From positions 71,615,116 to 71,679,115 of the forward strand of contig CM063502.1 of assembly GCA_032207245.1 (NCBI GenBank): 64,000 nt of DNA, written 5' to 3'. The stretch comes from Pardosa pseudoannulata. Its lineage: Eukaryota; Arthropoda; Arachnida; Araneae; Lycosidae. Position 1 is the stretch's first letter; each line of letters begins with the position of its first letter. The notes under the pieces are model-generated. The model was not told the DNA's origin. It did not search any database and saw only the letters and a list, made by a program, of their open reading frames with translations. The position numbers and the translations under genes are program-made. Of the stretch, positions 22,350-35,042 are shown piece after piece.

Positions 22350-24779
22350 TCAAGTTTTGGGTTTTTATATTTACCACAAGAAAGTTGTAGAAACCTTACT
22401 GTACAATTCGAAGTAAAAGATTCAGATTTTTTAGTGGATAAAAAATAGCCCGGTAGGATCATTACTACACTATTCAAACATTACTGGATAAAAATTTCCC
22501 CAGTTTCTCCTCCAAAACGCAGATCAAGATTTGTATGCTTTCTCAAATTAGATGCAATTTATTTTACGTCGTTTGGGAACTGGAGGGAAAGAGGTTTTCT
22601 TTTATACATTCAAGAATGAATTGCCGAAAGAAAGTTTTACACAAAAAACAAATCTTTATTTTTATGATTTTACAAAGCTTTTATATCAACTTTTGGAGAA
22701 CATATATTTAGTAGAACGAATAAAATAAAAAAAAATTCGATGTTTTCCTGTTCTATATATATTTTTCTGTCTGCAAAGAACTGTTCAGGAATATTCTTTT
22801 TCATCTTCTGCTCTCCGAGCAGCATTTCTTTCTCCTCAGATCATTTTGTTCCGATGAAAGCATCAAGCGGCGCTTCTTGGAAAAGTTTTCCGAAAATACT
22901 TTAAATCGTTCATTTCAAAAATTGAGAAATTACATATGCCCAAAGATCGTTGTTGTATAACAGCAACAAATAAATCTGATCTGGTGTTTTCTAACCTTAG
23001 CATGAACTTGTTATTTTCGACATATGTTTTTTTAACGAATAAAATGGAATAGTATGATAATAATCTTTCGGTACAATGTTATTTGCATGCTATATTATAA
23101 AATATTATATAATAAAACTCCGATAAAATTATTTGAAATAGTTTAAGCGAAAGTAAAATGTGACATTACTACTGCACATCTCTCTCACAAAAACATTAAC
23201 AAATTCATTTTGTCTGTAAAAATATATTAAATATTAGAAATATATTTTATGAACTATAGATGTATTTGATGATTGAATACAAGGGAACGTTGGACATAAC
23301 TACAGGTTTCTGAAAATTATTAACATAGTAGCTATGATATTTAGTACACTTATTAGTTAATGTATAACAAATTTAATCACATTAACATTTTTTATAAGGA
23401 CAGATAACTAAAAATATCGATTGTTTGGAACTTTCTTTAAATTTATCTATGCTTTTTAATTTACAAAAATTTCGCCTAATTTTGTTTTATTATTAGTTGA
23501 AAGTATATTGTATATATATTTAGGCATTATTTCGTCAATCAACGTGCCAAATGTGGGACTTTGAGGGTAAGGGTGAATTTGACCATCTTCAAGATTCGGT
23601 AGCAACTTAAATGTCACATAATGACCGTCATACAATGTATAGTTCTTATGCTGTAGTAATTTTCTTTCTTTTCCAGACTAGTATCAATGCTGATATAAAA
23701 AAAAACGGAAATATCTCATTCTCTCAGTGAACCCAAATGGTCTAAAACTGCTCTAAAAGGGCCAAGACGAATGGGGCTAATCATCCACTGAACTGCCAAA
23801 TTCACTACCGAGGTAAGCGGTTCAACATATCCATCAGGATCAAAGAACCAGTATTTAGATACTATGAAATATAAATAAATTAAACAAAATGAATGCGTAG
23901 TTTACACATGTTAACCAAATCTACAATTTTCAGTAAATCCCAAAGGATCAAATGGGACAGTAAATAATTCGGTATTATATTTTTCGCAGTATTTAACATA
24001 CATGATCATCTATCCAAAGCTGCATTATAGTCCATACAGTAAGTACATGTAGTAAAGTCCATTTAGTAGAAACAAATTAGCAATATAACAGAATTTTTCA
24101 TGCGACTAAGATTTTCTCTTTTTTGCAGACATGTTTAACACTAGGCCTACCGACGTTTCTTATACACCTATTTCTACCAACACACGCCAATTTAACGCAT
24201 GAACGAATACACCTAACAGCATTCAGAAAGCAATGTAATTATACACTATAAGTAAAAATGAAAATATGAGGTAATATTGAGGTTCACAATAACATTACTA
24301 ATTCAAAAAATATTTTAATGTTTTATTTTTTAGCACTCGAACCAAGCAACTAAAATCTTCAAAATATATCCAAACTCTGATTTCAATTAACATTCTGTGT
24401 TTCGTTCTTTCTAATGTTGCTTATTGCTTATTTCATTTGAGATAACAATATCGGATAACAGATCGAAGTATTGCCAGTACATTCCTATTTATTATTGTTG
24501 AAATGTTTGTATGATTAAAACAAATTTACTAAAAATTTTGTCCACATTACGATCGCGTCAAATTGATACATATCCGTAGAGATAGGTATACCACATAGAA
24601 AATTTCAATATTTCAACACTTCTAAAGAAAATAGACTTCAATATATATTAAACTCGTTCAATGGATAAGAGTCAATACAAGAGATGAAATAAAAATGCAA
24701 AAGTCTTTTCTGTAATTTTCCTTATAAAATAAGAAATGCATCAAAATGACGCGTCCCGTAAACCTGGTGTTAAAATTAT

Positions 24780-24780
<1 letters not shown>
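22350..24780. other. No recognised feature
   Basis: About 2.4 kb of AT-rich DNA. No ORF with domain signature, no tandem structure, no inverted repeats noticed. Confidence 0.45.

Positions 24781-24784
<4 letters not shown>

Positions 24785-24830
<46 letters not shown>
24785..24830. repeat. (TA)n microsatellite
   Basis: About 22 TA units with one G interruption. Confidence 0.95.
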
Positions 24831-24834
24831 TTGT

Positions 24835-27130
24835 TCTGAGATTTATTCTACCGTCTATTGTCTCTGGTAACAAAGATAGAATAAAACCAAAGGGTTCAAG
24901 AAACTTTTGTTACTATGATAAGAAATGTGAGATGCGCTAGTTAGACATATTAATAGAATAAGTAATGAAAACACACAGAGAAGATTCTCAGTAAAATACA
25001 AATTAAAAAAAAAGACCGTTGGAATATTGAAAACCCTCTCTTACATGGCTTTCCCTTATTATGGTCTTAAAGATTTTGGATGGAGATCTGACCCTAAAGT
25101 CTTCCTTTCGTTTTGTCTAAAGCTGGGCTATGTACAATGAAAAATCCCCCAGCATTATTAGTTTAGTTACGCAAAGATATAATGAATAATTAGCTTTTTA
25201 CTAAGATTATTCAATATAGCAAATATTATGACAATATGATAGGATTTGTTCCTGCTAAAGGTCTACAGTTTTATTTGGTGAGAAAATGCATTCTAATCAA
25301 TTTTTGTCTTCAGCAGTATAAAATTACCATTTATCATCAAAGTAATGATAGCTGTAAAATTCTTTAGACCATGAAAATGACAGAAGAAATATATGCATTC
25401 TTTTGAAGTTAATCAACAATCGGGAAGCATTTTTGAATTTTAAGTAATGATTTTTATCAGTTAAAACCAGTGCGCGGAACTAGAAAATTTTAAGTACCTT
25501 TACCCGCGCTACAGCTGCATATTGGCTAAATTCTATTACCGCGAAAAGATTTAAAAAAGTGGAGGTTTCCCAATGTCTGATAGAAAATTCATTGAGAGTT
25601 GTATAAACCTCGTGTTTAGGTGACCTGTGTTAGATAGCAGTCATATCAGACGTTTGGTACTGTGTTTTATGGCTAGAAATATTTATTTCTAGGGAAAATG
25701 TTCTGTTTCTCTCCATATGGAAAAAACAAGAAAACAAGCCTTAATGACCGCTGCGTAACGTATTATGATGGAAAATCTTATTTTTATTTACCACAAAAGA
25801 TTTCTTATTGCTTTCTTGAAGAAATAGAGCTAATCCTTTAGGCCAGAGATTGAGGTTGTTATTCAGAAACAATGACTGCCTTCGTAATAAATCAAAGAAG
25901 GAAAAATGTATGTGTAGGTTTATACTCTGAGGCAATTAGTATGAAATATTGTTTACATCGGTACGGACGTATAAGAAGCAAAATGGATATGCTACATTCT
26001 GTCTTTATATTTCATTATTCTTGGTTTTTACTTCCTAGAATAATTGATTTCAATCGCTAAGCAAGAAATACAGCAATCTGTAAACGTTTGAAATAATTAT
26101 ATCGTAAGCAAATGTATTAGAGCAAACGTTTATTCTGTATATAATCAAAGATATTAAATATTTTTTCACATATATTTATGTTTTTAGGCTTAAGGCTATA
26201 CTAAAAGTTCAAAAGGGCACAATATGACCAAAAATATAGATTTTTAAATGTCTCTTAAACATCTAATTAAGCTTACACTTTCATAATCATATCAATTTCT
26301 TACAATTATATGATTGTTTAATTTCAGTAAAAACAGTTTTTATTGCACTATATTGATTTAAAGCTTCATAATTATTTTCGTTTTCAGTTTAATATTTTTT
26401 ACTTTACTGGCTGGCGACTTCAAAATGTTTCAAATAGACTATTTTTTTTTTATAAATTTCTCAAAGCATTGTTTATTTAAGTATTATGTACAAAACTGAG
26501 TATTCAGACTTATTAAAACATGTCTGAATTTTAAGCTTAGAATGTTATCTTTACGTCTTGGAGAATTTTAAAATTGTAACAATAAGATGTTAAAAGCTGA
26601 AAATAATTTTAATGTGCAATAAATTCTTTTTACAAAAGGAAAGTGTATGCATTACTTGCTTCTTATTTTAAAATAAATTTGTTTTGCTGACGTAACAATA
26701 GCAACAACGTTCTGCAAGCATAGGTTAGAGTTCTAGGGTTAGTAATAAATGTTAAAAACTATCCAGTAAAATAAAATGTTCATATAATTTTAGAAGGTCC
26801 AGTATTTTTAAGAGGTATAGAATGTAGAATAGAGCAAAGTTTCAAAAAGTGATTTATAAAACATTGTATAGATGTAAAGGATTGATTTGTTTAAACAATA
26901 TTCAATAAAATGGAAAATAAATGGAATTCGATGCACATGTATATTTATATATAAATGCTAATCATACAGTAAAACAATTAAATTAATTTGTCTATTTATA
27001 GGTTGCGAAAACAATTTTAATGAATATTGTTGGGCAATTCAGACTTCAAGAAAATATTTTCTATTTTGATGAAATAATTTTATTTTTATATTTTAGGGTC
27101 TTATGCCGGGTGATTAAAATTAAATGGGAA
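24835..27130. other. No recognised feature
   Basis: AT-rich DNA. ORFs of 60-64 residues are within chance for this composition and show no motif. Confidence 0.45.
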
Positions 27131-27134
27131 AACT

Positions 27135-27475
27135 TTAACCTTCTGCACTTCTATGTCGAATGGGACTCGACATTTCTTTTTATCCCAGGAGCTCCTGTGT
27201 CGAGTCTCTCTTGACATTTCTTCAAATCTAAACTAATAGATGTTCAAATAGAAAGATACCTGCAGGAAGAAAAGAAACCATTTCTTTTGTGTGTGAAACG
27301 TGCAACACTGTAAATAAAACTGACATTTAATTAAATTTATCTTTTCACTTATTTATTTAAATTGTTTTATTTTTTAGTCGAAGAATATTTCAAATAAAAC
27401 AACACTTAAAAGCGTTGAGAGCTTATTAACAAAATGAAATACGTATAATTAGGGGGGGGGGAGGCAAAGGGTTAA
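27135..27475. mobile_element. TTAA MITE with paired TGTCGA-N7-TYGACA repeats
   Basis: Left edge TTAACCTTCTGCAC, right edge GAGGCAAAGGGTTAA, TTAA at 27135-27138 and 27472-27475. Two 19-base inverted repeats of equal geometry lie 44 bases apart: TGTCGA-N7-TCGACA (27154-27172) and TGTCGA-N7-TTGACA (27198-27216). A ten-G run sits just inside the right end. Confidence 0.75.
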
Positions 27476-27661
27476 TAGATGATAGCTTACACCAATACAA
27501 ATAAATTTTTATTGGTTAATACAGGGTTTAAAAGTAAATGCAAACGTGATGGCGAATTTGGAAGTGGTCCCTCCTTAAATGTTATAACGATATTTCTGTA
27601 ATAATGTACAGGAACATAAAGAACACCATGAGTGCAAATGTGACCAGGAGAAAAAGAAGGC

Positions 27662-28745
27662 ATGATCGTAATCAAATATGAGTCACTGCGAGTAAAATTG
27701 GGCAATGCAAGCTCTGTGAAATTTTTTCTAGCGTGCAGCTGTTCAACATACGGAATAGTGGCACACTTTAATAATACTGAAAAATTAGACATGTATTTCA
27801 TGTACGGGATTACAAAAGCATGTGCCACAAGGCAACAAATGTAAGGTGAGCATTTCCCCGACATACGGGGCTTTTTTCGAAAACATTTGCGTACTTCTAT
27901 CAACTACAGTGCGAAATGGGGGTCCTTTCTTGCTTACCGATCTAATGCAAGTCGTTAAAGGACTGCCAGAACAGTAGATGTGGAAGGAAAGACTTTGAAG
28001 ACGGTGGGAGATCAGTCGCCTACAAGCCCAAGAGCTAAGGGCTGTAGCCTTGGTGTGTCACAATCCCTGACATGACGAATGTTGAATAGTGAGAAGTTGC
28101 TCCTATATCATTTAGTCAGACCAAACATTAACTGCAGGTGGTGATCCTCATGGTGTTGATTCCATCGACTGGCTCTTGCAGCAAAATATGCAGAATGGCG
28201 AAATTTGGTGCCAGTTGTTCTTCTCTCCGATGACTTCACTTTCACACTAGATGGTGCATTTAGTATTAGCAATAAACACGTCTGGGCTTCTATAAGTCCA
28301 CATGAAGCATATCTACATGACTATCAGTGACATCAGTGTTTGGACAGAAATCGATAGTGACTAAGTGTGACTAAGTACGAAGACCTATCTTCTGCTGAAA
28401 TGACTTAACCAGGGCAAATACCTGACGTTTTTGTAAGAGATGCTACCAGAATTACTAGAGGATTTTCCTGCTTATATCTGTTGGTGTATGAGGTACCTTA
28501 ACAATAGAAGTGTATCCCATTATTGTCCAGAAGTGTGCATCACTATCTAGTCTTCATTTTTTCAGGCCAATGGATTAATCCAGGTGATTATGTAGCTTAT
28601 CCACTACGATCCCCCGATCTGACGTGTCATGGTGTCTTTTTATGGTGACAACTGAAGAGTCTGGTTTATAACACTCCTCTTGCCGCTGGAGAGCAGAGGT
28701 GCGGCGTTATTTGAAGCACTGAAACCGGCGCTTTAATTCACAATG
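27662..28745 (+). pseudogene. Decayed Tc1/mariner-superfamily transposase with DUF4817-type N terminus
   Basis: A single + frame reads FNNTEKLDMYFMYGITKACA, then (after TAA at 27841) EHFPDIRGFFRKHLRTSIN and KWGSF, TARTVDVEGKTLKTVG and LLYHLVRPN. This is the DUF4817 HTH pattern (Y/FTn.EkaDMhfmYG ... eRFPnR ... GSF ... RTVdvE). Further on, in shifted frames, come VLLSDDFTFTLDGAFSISNK, HVWASISPHEAYLHDY (first catalytic Asp region), KYLTFL-EMLPELLED, YVAYPLRSPDLT and LKSLVYNTP, the W-P-RSPDLTP...LK..VY block. At least eight stops and several frameshifts. The 138-residue ORF on the opposite strand (27487-27903) is a shadow of this relic. Confidence 0.85.
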
Positions 28746-28749
28746 TGAC

Positions 28750-29720
28750 ACACTTTTCCTTTTTATTTATTTAAATTTTCCCTTCTGTTTTTTCCTTCCA
28801 ATGTCACCATGAAAAGACTTAAACCCCTGCCCCACTACCCTTTTCTGCATGAAGGCGTTGTACTCCTCCTCTTAATCGTACTACGCTACAAACCAGGAAA
28901 TTCGCAGAAAGTCAAAACCCGAATGATCTCGGAAATCTTACACATATAAACGGCTGTTTGATCAGCCTTTGCTGATATTTTAGTAGATATTGGCAAAACC
29001 GGAGAAGATCCACTCGAAGGTTAAAACCCGAATAATCTCGATCTGCTTGGCTGGGAAATTTTCTTGGTGCCTTACAAGAGTCACCAGCTGTTTGGTTAAC
29101 ACTTGCTAAATGAATACATGCCACTGTTTTAATTGATATTGGTTGTGTTTCGGTGCAGTGATGTCTCAGCGCGGGAAATATAAATCCCCTAAAGAATAAT
29201 ATAAACTCGGTCTCTCGGTAGCACTAATGTGCAACGCTATTTGCAGCTATCTGTTTAACAGAAAATTTAATCTGGAACAAAATGAAATTTAACTTAAATA
29301 AGATTACGTATTAACATATACCACACATGTAACATACAAGGAATTTTTAAAAGCTCATACCTGAAATCTGGAAAATTATTAATTTAAAAAATCAAAGCAC
29401 ATCTAAAAAGAGGGATGAAGAAGCTGAATCTGAGAAAGAGCCTGTAAAGATGTTTTTCTATCAAGGTTCATGAAGATAACTTTTTTCGCTTGCGTATTTA
29501 CATTATCTGTATGGCGCCTTCCCTTCTTCCTGTGTCTATATTCTCTTCTACAATGTTAGCATGGATTGCGCATGTGTATTTATGTCTGGAAGGGCTGATC
29601 TACTGTACTGGGCAGCGAAGCAAAAGAAGCACTCGATTCCGTATTATGGGATATCAATTTCTTCAGTTGACTGAAATTCTGCATTGAAAGTTAACTCTAT
29701 GATACTATAATCCATTTTAA
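28750..29720. other. Unassigned, somewhat GC-richer segment
   Basis: AAAACCCGAATGATCTCGGA (28916) and AAAACCCGAATAATCTCGAT (29023) form a small repeated block about 107 bases apart. Otherwise no recognised element. It may be the 3' part of the transposon to its left or another old insertion. Confidence 0.4.
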
Positions 29721-29721
29721 T

Positions 29722-29802
29722 GGTTTGGTTTGGAGAGCTACGGTTCCCTTTTTTGCTACACGAGAGCTAATTTCACCGGGACATACTACTTAAAGCCGAT
29801 TT
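29722..29802 (-). repeat. tRNA-derived SINE family A, 3' tail fragment
   Basis: TGGTTTGGTTTGGAGAGCTA, TTTTGCTACACGAGAGCTAA and ACTACTTAAAGCCGATTTAT match the inverted family A tail seen at 43615, 44150 and 44730. Head with pol III boxes missing. Confidence 0.75.
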
Positions 29803-30980
29803 ATTAAATTATTTGTGTTGAGGCGATTTAGAAACTTCTAATTAATGGAATTAATATAAATAGAACGGGAAGCTGAAATGCTTCGGATCTAAATCTGACC
29901 TCATCACATCTTTTGTAAAGAATAGAGGACCTATAAAAATTGATTGAAGGGATTCGTCGTATGCTGGATTCTCGGCTGGGATTCTGATCCCAGACCTAGA
30001 TTAGAATCCTGTCTCCGTTCATGACGGTAAATAAGAATGTACCTTTTGGGGAATTATTTATGAGTCCCTAAGGGACAAAGTTAAAAGTTTGTGAAGCGGC
30101 CAGAAGTGTTCAATTTGAAGGGGTAAGGTTCTTCCCATGTTTATGGTTTGAAGGAGAGGAAGAGTCAACCAATTCAAACGTAAAGCTCTGGTTATTGGAG
30201 TAATAGGAAAAAATGGAGATCAGAGATCAAAAAGATATAAAAAAAAGAAAAAGAGGAGAGATGGGCAGTAGAATTCGGGAGGTCAGGTGGAGAATCTTGG
30301 GTTCGAGAGAGACTCCGTAAAGATAACTATTGGAACTTCTAGCAGCCACCAGCAGTGTTCCTATGTCGCAGTACTACGGCTGCACCCTAAATGCTTAGAT
30401 GGAAGCCTCAGGTCAGAGGTGGTATGGAAGTCTGCAATTGCTACCACAACAGTCGATATTACTCGCAAAAGAGATCCTGAATCTACACACTTGACAAATA
30501 CTAAGTCCTGGACAGCTTCCGACCAGCGGTGTTCCTGATGCACAGCCCTTGTAAATCCACAAAGGCACTTGCTATCAAAATTTGAATTTAAAATTAGGTC
30601 CTCTCTTTTCTTTCCCGTACATGTTAACTATCTGCTTATAACGTGTCGTATACTATAAGAGTTTTTGAACAGACATCTTTTAAACGTGATAATTTCTGTA
30701 TAAATATCTATATATTATAATAATAAATATACTATTTTTTTTAACTAACAATGTATCTAATGTATTAATTTTAATGTGTATATATTTGTTTAGCAAACTA
30801 CTATGTTTTAAAATTTTAAAAACTAGTCTGTAGTCTCTCAGAACCTAGGTAGAGATCGATAAATAATTAATAAACACAACGCAAGAAAAATAATTTTTGT
30901 AAACTATACGATCTCAACCCAAATATTTAGATCTCAGAGGGAGCTACATGACATTATTGAGGTACAAAGCTTCCCCTGTG
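29803..30980. other. Unassigned segment with GC-richer core (29960-30560)
   Basis: Composition shifts to near-balanced GC between 30280 and 30560, where both strands have 60-83 residue ORFs without recognisable motifs. A GGGTTCGAGAGAG near 30299 resembles half a pol III B box. Likely an old mobile sequence; identity unknown. Confidence 0.4.
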
Positions 30981-30999
30981 TTTCAACTAATATCTCCCC

Positions 31000-31155
31000 A
31001 GTACTGCGAAGGATCTAATAGCAAGACTCTGGGCTGCTGATAGGAAGGTTCGCGATATGCCTGAAATATTCCAGAGCGTTTACCAATCTCTCTTTCGCGG
31101 CTGTTCTTTTTGTGTCAAAGTTAGTGGTCGCTTCAAAATTGATTAAATAATAATT
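31000..31155 (+). pseudogene. C-terminal fragment of a DUF4817/mariner-like transposase
   Basis: A + frame reads STAKDLIARLWAADRKVRD, MPEIFQSVYQSLFRGCSFCV, KVSGRFKID and stop. This is the family's typical tail: ...eeLxaRi..A...ir..p.if..v..s..rRc..Ci...GghFE. It lies about 2.3 kb from the relic at 27662-28745, whose own tail decays before this point, so it is either a separate insertion or a displaced end. Confidence 0.65.
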
Positions 31156-31159
31156 AATC

Positions 31160-32250
31160 GATTAAATCGATAAATTATTGATTGAAATAGTTCTAGCGTA
31201 TTTATTATTTTGTTTTCACATCATTTTCTAGGTTTTAGTATGTTACGAACTATAGCGTGCTTGCATTTCATTTTAGACTATGCATTAGTTGATGAAAAGT
31301 GGATGCACTAGCATAAACTAACACCTGTTAAAGTTTTTTACAACTGTTTCAAATCATCCTGTATATTTTATAAAGTATCATTCCTATGTGAATATTAAGA
31401 ATGCAATTAAGAATTACATAGTAAAAAATTTAGTTCTAAAGCCTCTTATCGTATTAACTTCTTTTATAGTATTTAACATTTCCAAAATTAGAAATTTCGT
31501 TAAAGATATTAGATTTTAAAAATTCGGGGGAGTATTAATTAAAAAACTGTCAGGTAACCATAATAAATTATCCATGCATATATATTGCTATTTATTTCTG
31601 AAGTATGTTTAAATATTTGCATTATATATTACACAAAATTATTATGGAATAGTAATATTTTATGATACAGATTTCTGAATGCTCAAATAAAATATTAAGC
31701 CAAGTCTGTTGAATTACAATGAGTTCCCTCCTATTACAGCCTGTATTAAATCGAAAGAGTGGGTTTCCTTGAAAAGAAGGGTTCCAGCATCATTTACAAA
31801 ATCTCTCAGATCAATATATTTCCACATCGAAAGATCTTTGATGCGCAAGTTTTTTAGGATTAGCAGAAAACTAGAATTAATCTCTGTCATTCAGAATAAA
31901 AGCTAAGAATGGCTTTTTAATTTTAATTCTTGTATTCCAGATTTTTCTACTCAGTTCATGAGCTCCCTTTTCAAAGGATACTATATTTTTTTGTGCTTAC
32001 AATTACCTTTTAATATTGCAGAATTTTAATATACATTGATTTGTATTATCGTAAGGTATACAATACTTATTTTAAATAATACTGCTGCAATGTACATGTT
32101 TAGACTCTAGGCATCGGTGACTGTTGTAAATTTATATAATTGTGGTTTGTGGGTGAAATAACTTAATACACTGTGTTGCGTATTTTAGTATATGGTACAT
32201 TCTGGACGTTCTGAAACCGAAGTGTCTCAAAATCTGAATGTACTCAGTGT
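31160..32250. other. No recognised feature
   Basis: AT-rich; the 65-residue ORF at 31709-31906 has no motif. Confidence 0.4.
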
Positions 32251-32334
32251 ATGGCCTCAAGACAGACAGAGCTTTTAAAGTACTAGAGATGTTACCTGAC
32301 AACCAGTACAAAATTTACCAAAAGAAAACAATAG

Positions 32335-33060
32335 TTGGTCAAGACAGGTATTTGAGAGAACCGGGATCAGCGTTCCCAGTCGCCACAGGAGTGTGAGTTT
32401 AGTGAAACAAACTGTTTATAGGAGGCTCAATCATGCAGGTCTGTATGACAGACAACCAGCAGTTTGAATTCTTCTTACGCCTGTGCATATACACGCTCAT
32501 TTAAACTGGAGTTTGGCACAATGGGCCGATGACAACATGTTCAGGGACGACTCTGGCTTTAGTCTGAACATGGATTATCAACGGATAACAACAAGGAGAG
32601 AAAGTGTAATATATTTTAACCTAGAAAATATAGTGAAAAGTCGTACGATTTCCCAAGGAGTCATGGTATGGGAAGGCATTATGCTGGATGACCGTATAGA
32701 CCACTACATCTTTAAACCGTGGTCTTTTACTGCTTCAAGGTACATAGACGCAGTACGCTAGCCTTGCTTTCGCTTGTTTCGAGATGCTGTAGTTCCTGGA
32801 TTCATATCCATGGATGCTATTGCGTCTTGTCACCGTGTGATCCTTGTGGATTACTTCCTAGACAGTGAAAATATCCAGCGCATTCAGTGGCCTGCTTATT
32901 TTTCTGATCTTCACCTTATCGAGCATGTATGGTATGTGGAGACAACTTGCAGCTTTTCCATACCCGCCAGACTACGTTCCAGAATTGAATCGACTTTTCC
33001 ATAACACTTAAAACTCTTTGAGGCCTCAACTTTCCCACAATCTCATAACAAACATCTCAT
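32335..33060 (+). pseudogene. Decayed Tc1-family transposase
   Basis: In order on the + strand: RQDRYL and RTG-ISVPSRHRSVSLVKQT, VYRRLNHAGLYDRQPAV, LLTPVHIHAHLNWSLAQWAD, DNMFRDDSGFSLNMDYQRIT (first catalytic D region, normally FSDESRFSL.TDSRR), ISQGVMVWEGIMLDDRIDHY, RYIDAV, FRLFRDAVVPGFISMDAIAS (normally ...F.QDNA.PH), VDYFLDSENIQRIQWPAYFS and DLHLIEHVWY (SPDLNPIEHVWD). The order and spacing are those of Tc1 elements, close to full length (about 240 of 340 residues). Stops, a frameshift near 32762 and altered catalytic residues (second motif lost) make it inactive. Confidence 0.92.
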
Positions 33061-33689
33061 AACAAATAGTCCAACTGTTAGACCTGATTAGAAGTTCGTT
33101 GATTAGTTTCTTGGTGTTGGTTAAATTGCGTAAATATATTAACTGGATGAAATAACTTATCGAGTACGCAGTTGAATTTATTGTAACGTAGAGAGATGAG
33201 CAAGTATAAAACCATATAAAGTAATATTTAAGAGCAGCAACTGCATATACATATACAGCGTAAAGCACTTATGGTGGTTATTAAGAACACGAGGAGAGAT
33301 CAGATGTTAGTTTCATTGGTACAAAATCTAAAAGTGGACATGATGTGCGAAACGAATTGGTAATCAAAGCCTTATTACATGAGACGAACATACTGACAAC
33401 TATTTTGCTCTTCTGTTTCATTTTTCAGTTGTATGAAAATACTCTGTCACACATTGATTTTCAAGCACGAAATAGTCAAACTAAACATTTCTCATTTCCT
33501 ATATCCGCCTCATATGATATGGGTCATATAGGTAAAACAAACAGGATAATTTTAAATTTTAAGTTTGTTCCATGTTTTTTTTTGATGACACTATACGTCT
33601 TCGAATAAAGATTATTTCCAAGATATACTGGTTTAGAAGTTTAAGAAGTCTAGAAATAAACTACTAATTTCATTTTCATTTTTGTGTTA

Positions 33690-34110
33690 TATTAGGGTTG
33701 TTTCATACTAATGCGTTCACAGTGATAATCATTTCCCACTACTCTTTTGAGCTACAGTTGGGTGAACTGCATATGAAATTGGGTCTTTCTTTTAACTTCG
33801 ACTGTTCTCATCCGGTATGGGATGAGTCGAATTAGTAGAACCAAATCAGCCAATCAGAGACGATAATTGTGAGAGATCAGATTTCAAGATGACCACTGTG
33901 TCATGTATGATGGAGTGGTGCACTGAATTGATTTTTATTTCAGAAGTAGGGAAAAAATAACAGTTTCGTTTCAGGTAGTATTCGTATAACCATCAACGTC
34001 AGTATGGGATTCCACGGTAATGCGGAAAAGTTAATTTGGAACGACTACTTCGACAGAATAGTAACCTTATACCCTGCAAAATTGGTCGAAGTTCAAGCGT
34101 GAAGTAGTTG
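33690..34110. other. Unassigned insert-like segment
   Basis: Less AT-rich than its surroundings and located in the gap between the two halves of the left duplication copy. Contains CCAAATCAGCCAATCAGAG (33840-33858), a CCAAT-box-like doublet. No terminal repeats found. Confidence 0.35.
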
Positions 34111-34951
34111 TTTGTGAATTTCAGAGCAAACAAAATCTTTCAATATCAACTAAGATTTTGTAGACATTGCTATGAAAAATGTGCTTAGATAATTTTGAAA
34201 TTATGGAACCACACTTAGATTTTCACTTGTCTGCAGCTGGATAAAAGTAAGAGTCAATGAAACAGTCACGCGAAACAGTGCACCTCGTATAGTAAGGCCT
34301 TTATATTAACTTTCTTTTAAAAGCTTCATTTAGACAAATCCTTAAAGTTAATAAGGATAACTTTATAACAAATGAGATTGCATTTGCTTTATTCAAGAAT
34401 TAAATATGTTCTTTATTTATATTACTCGACCATTCAGATCTATTGGTAAGCTCACCAGTTATTGACTTGAGGGTTTAGTCCACATTTGAATAAATAAATT
34501 AACTGGCTTAAATGGATTATAAAAAGTACGCATTTAAAACTTGGAAGCTTCCATAGAGAGGAATATATTAAAACAATCTTATTATATTTAAATATTATTT
34601 AAGAGAAATATCTACAAACGTATTCAAGCTTTAGCTTATCACACTAATTTTGGTTTTAACACATTATATGAGTGACAATTACTAGTACGTTTTCTGACGA
34701 TTGATACTTGAGCGAGAGACACGTAGTAATACGGGTTAGTGTAACAACATGGTTTGTTTGTGGGTACGAAATTAACGGTATATGCAGGAAAGCGAAGCCG
34801 AATGTTCTTGTCTATTACATAGATTCTGGAAAAATTTAGACAAATAAAAACTAGTTTTTACATCAGTCGATGTGGAACCACAGAACAGACAGGTTGATTA
34901 AAAAATCAATTTATATTTAAAATTAACTTTTTATTTATTTTTGCGAAAATG

Positions 34952-34954
<3 letters not shown>

Positions 34955-35039
<85 letters not shown>
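34955..35039. repeat. (TA)n microsatellite
   Basis: About 42 pure TA units; ORFs on both strands over it are YI strings. Confidence 0.95.

Positions 35040-35042
<3 letters not shown>

Noticed and set aside
27487..27903. 138-residue minus-strand ORF, the longest non-low-complexity ORF in the window
   Set aside because: The opposite strand encodes the DUF4817-type transposase N terminus in frame, so this ORF is its antisense shadow.
29490..30543. ORFs at 29490-29687, 30287-30538 and 30361-30543 (minus) as possible exons
   Set aside because: No splice chain, no motif, overlapping frames on both strands; kept only as an unassigned GC-richer segment.
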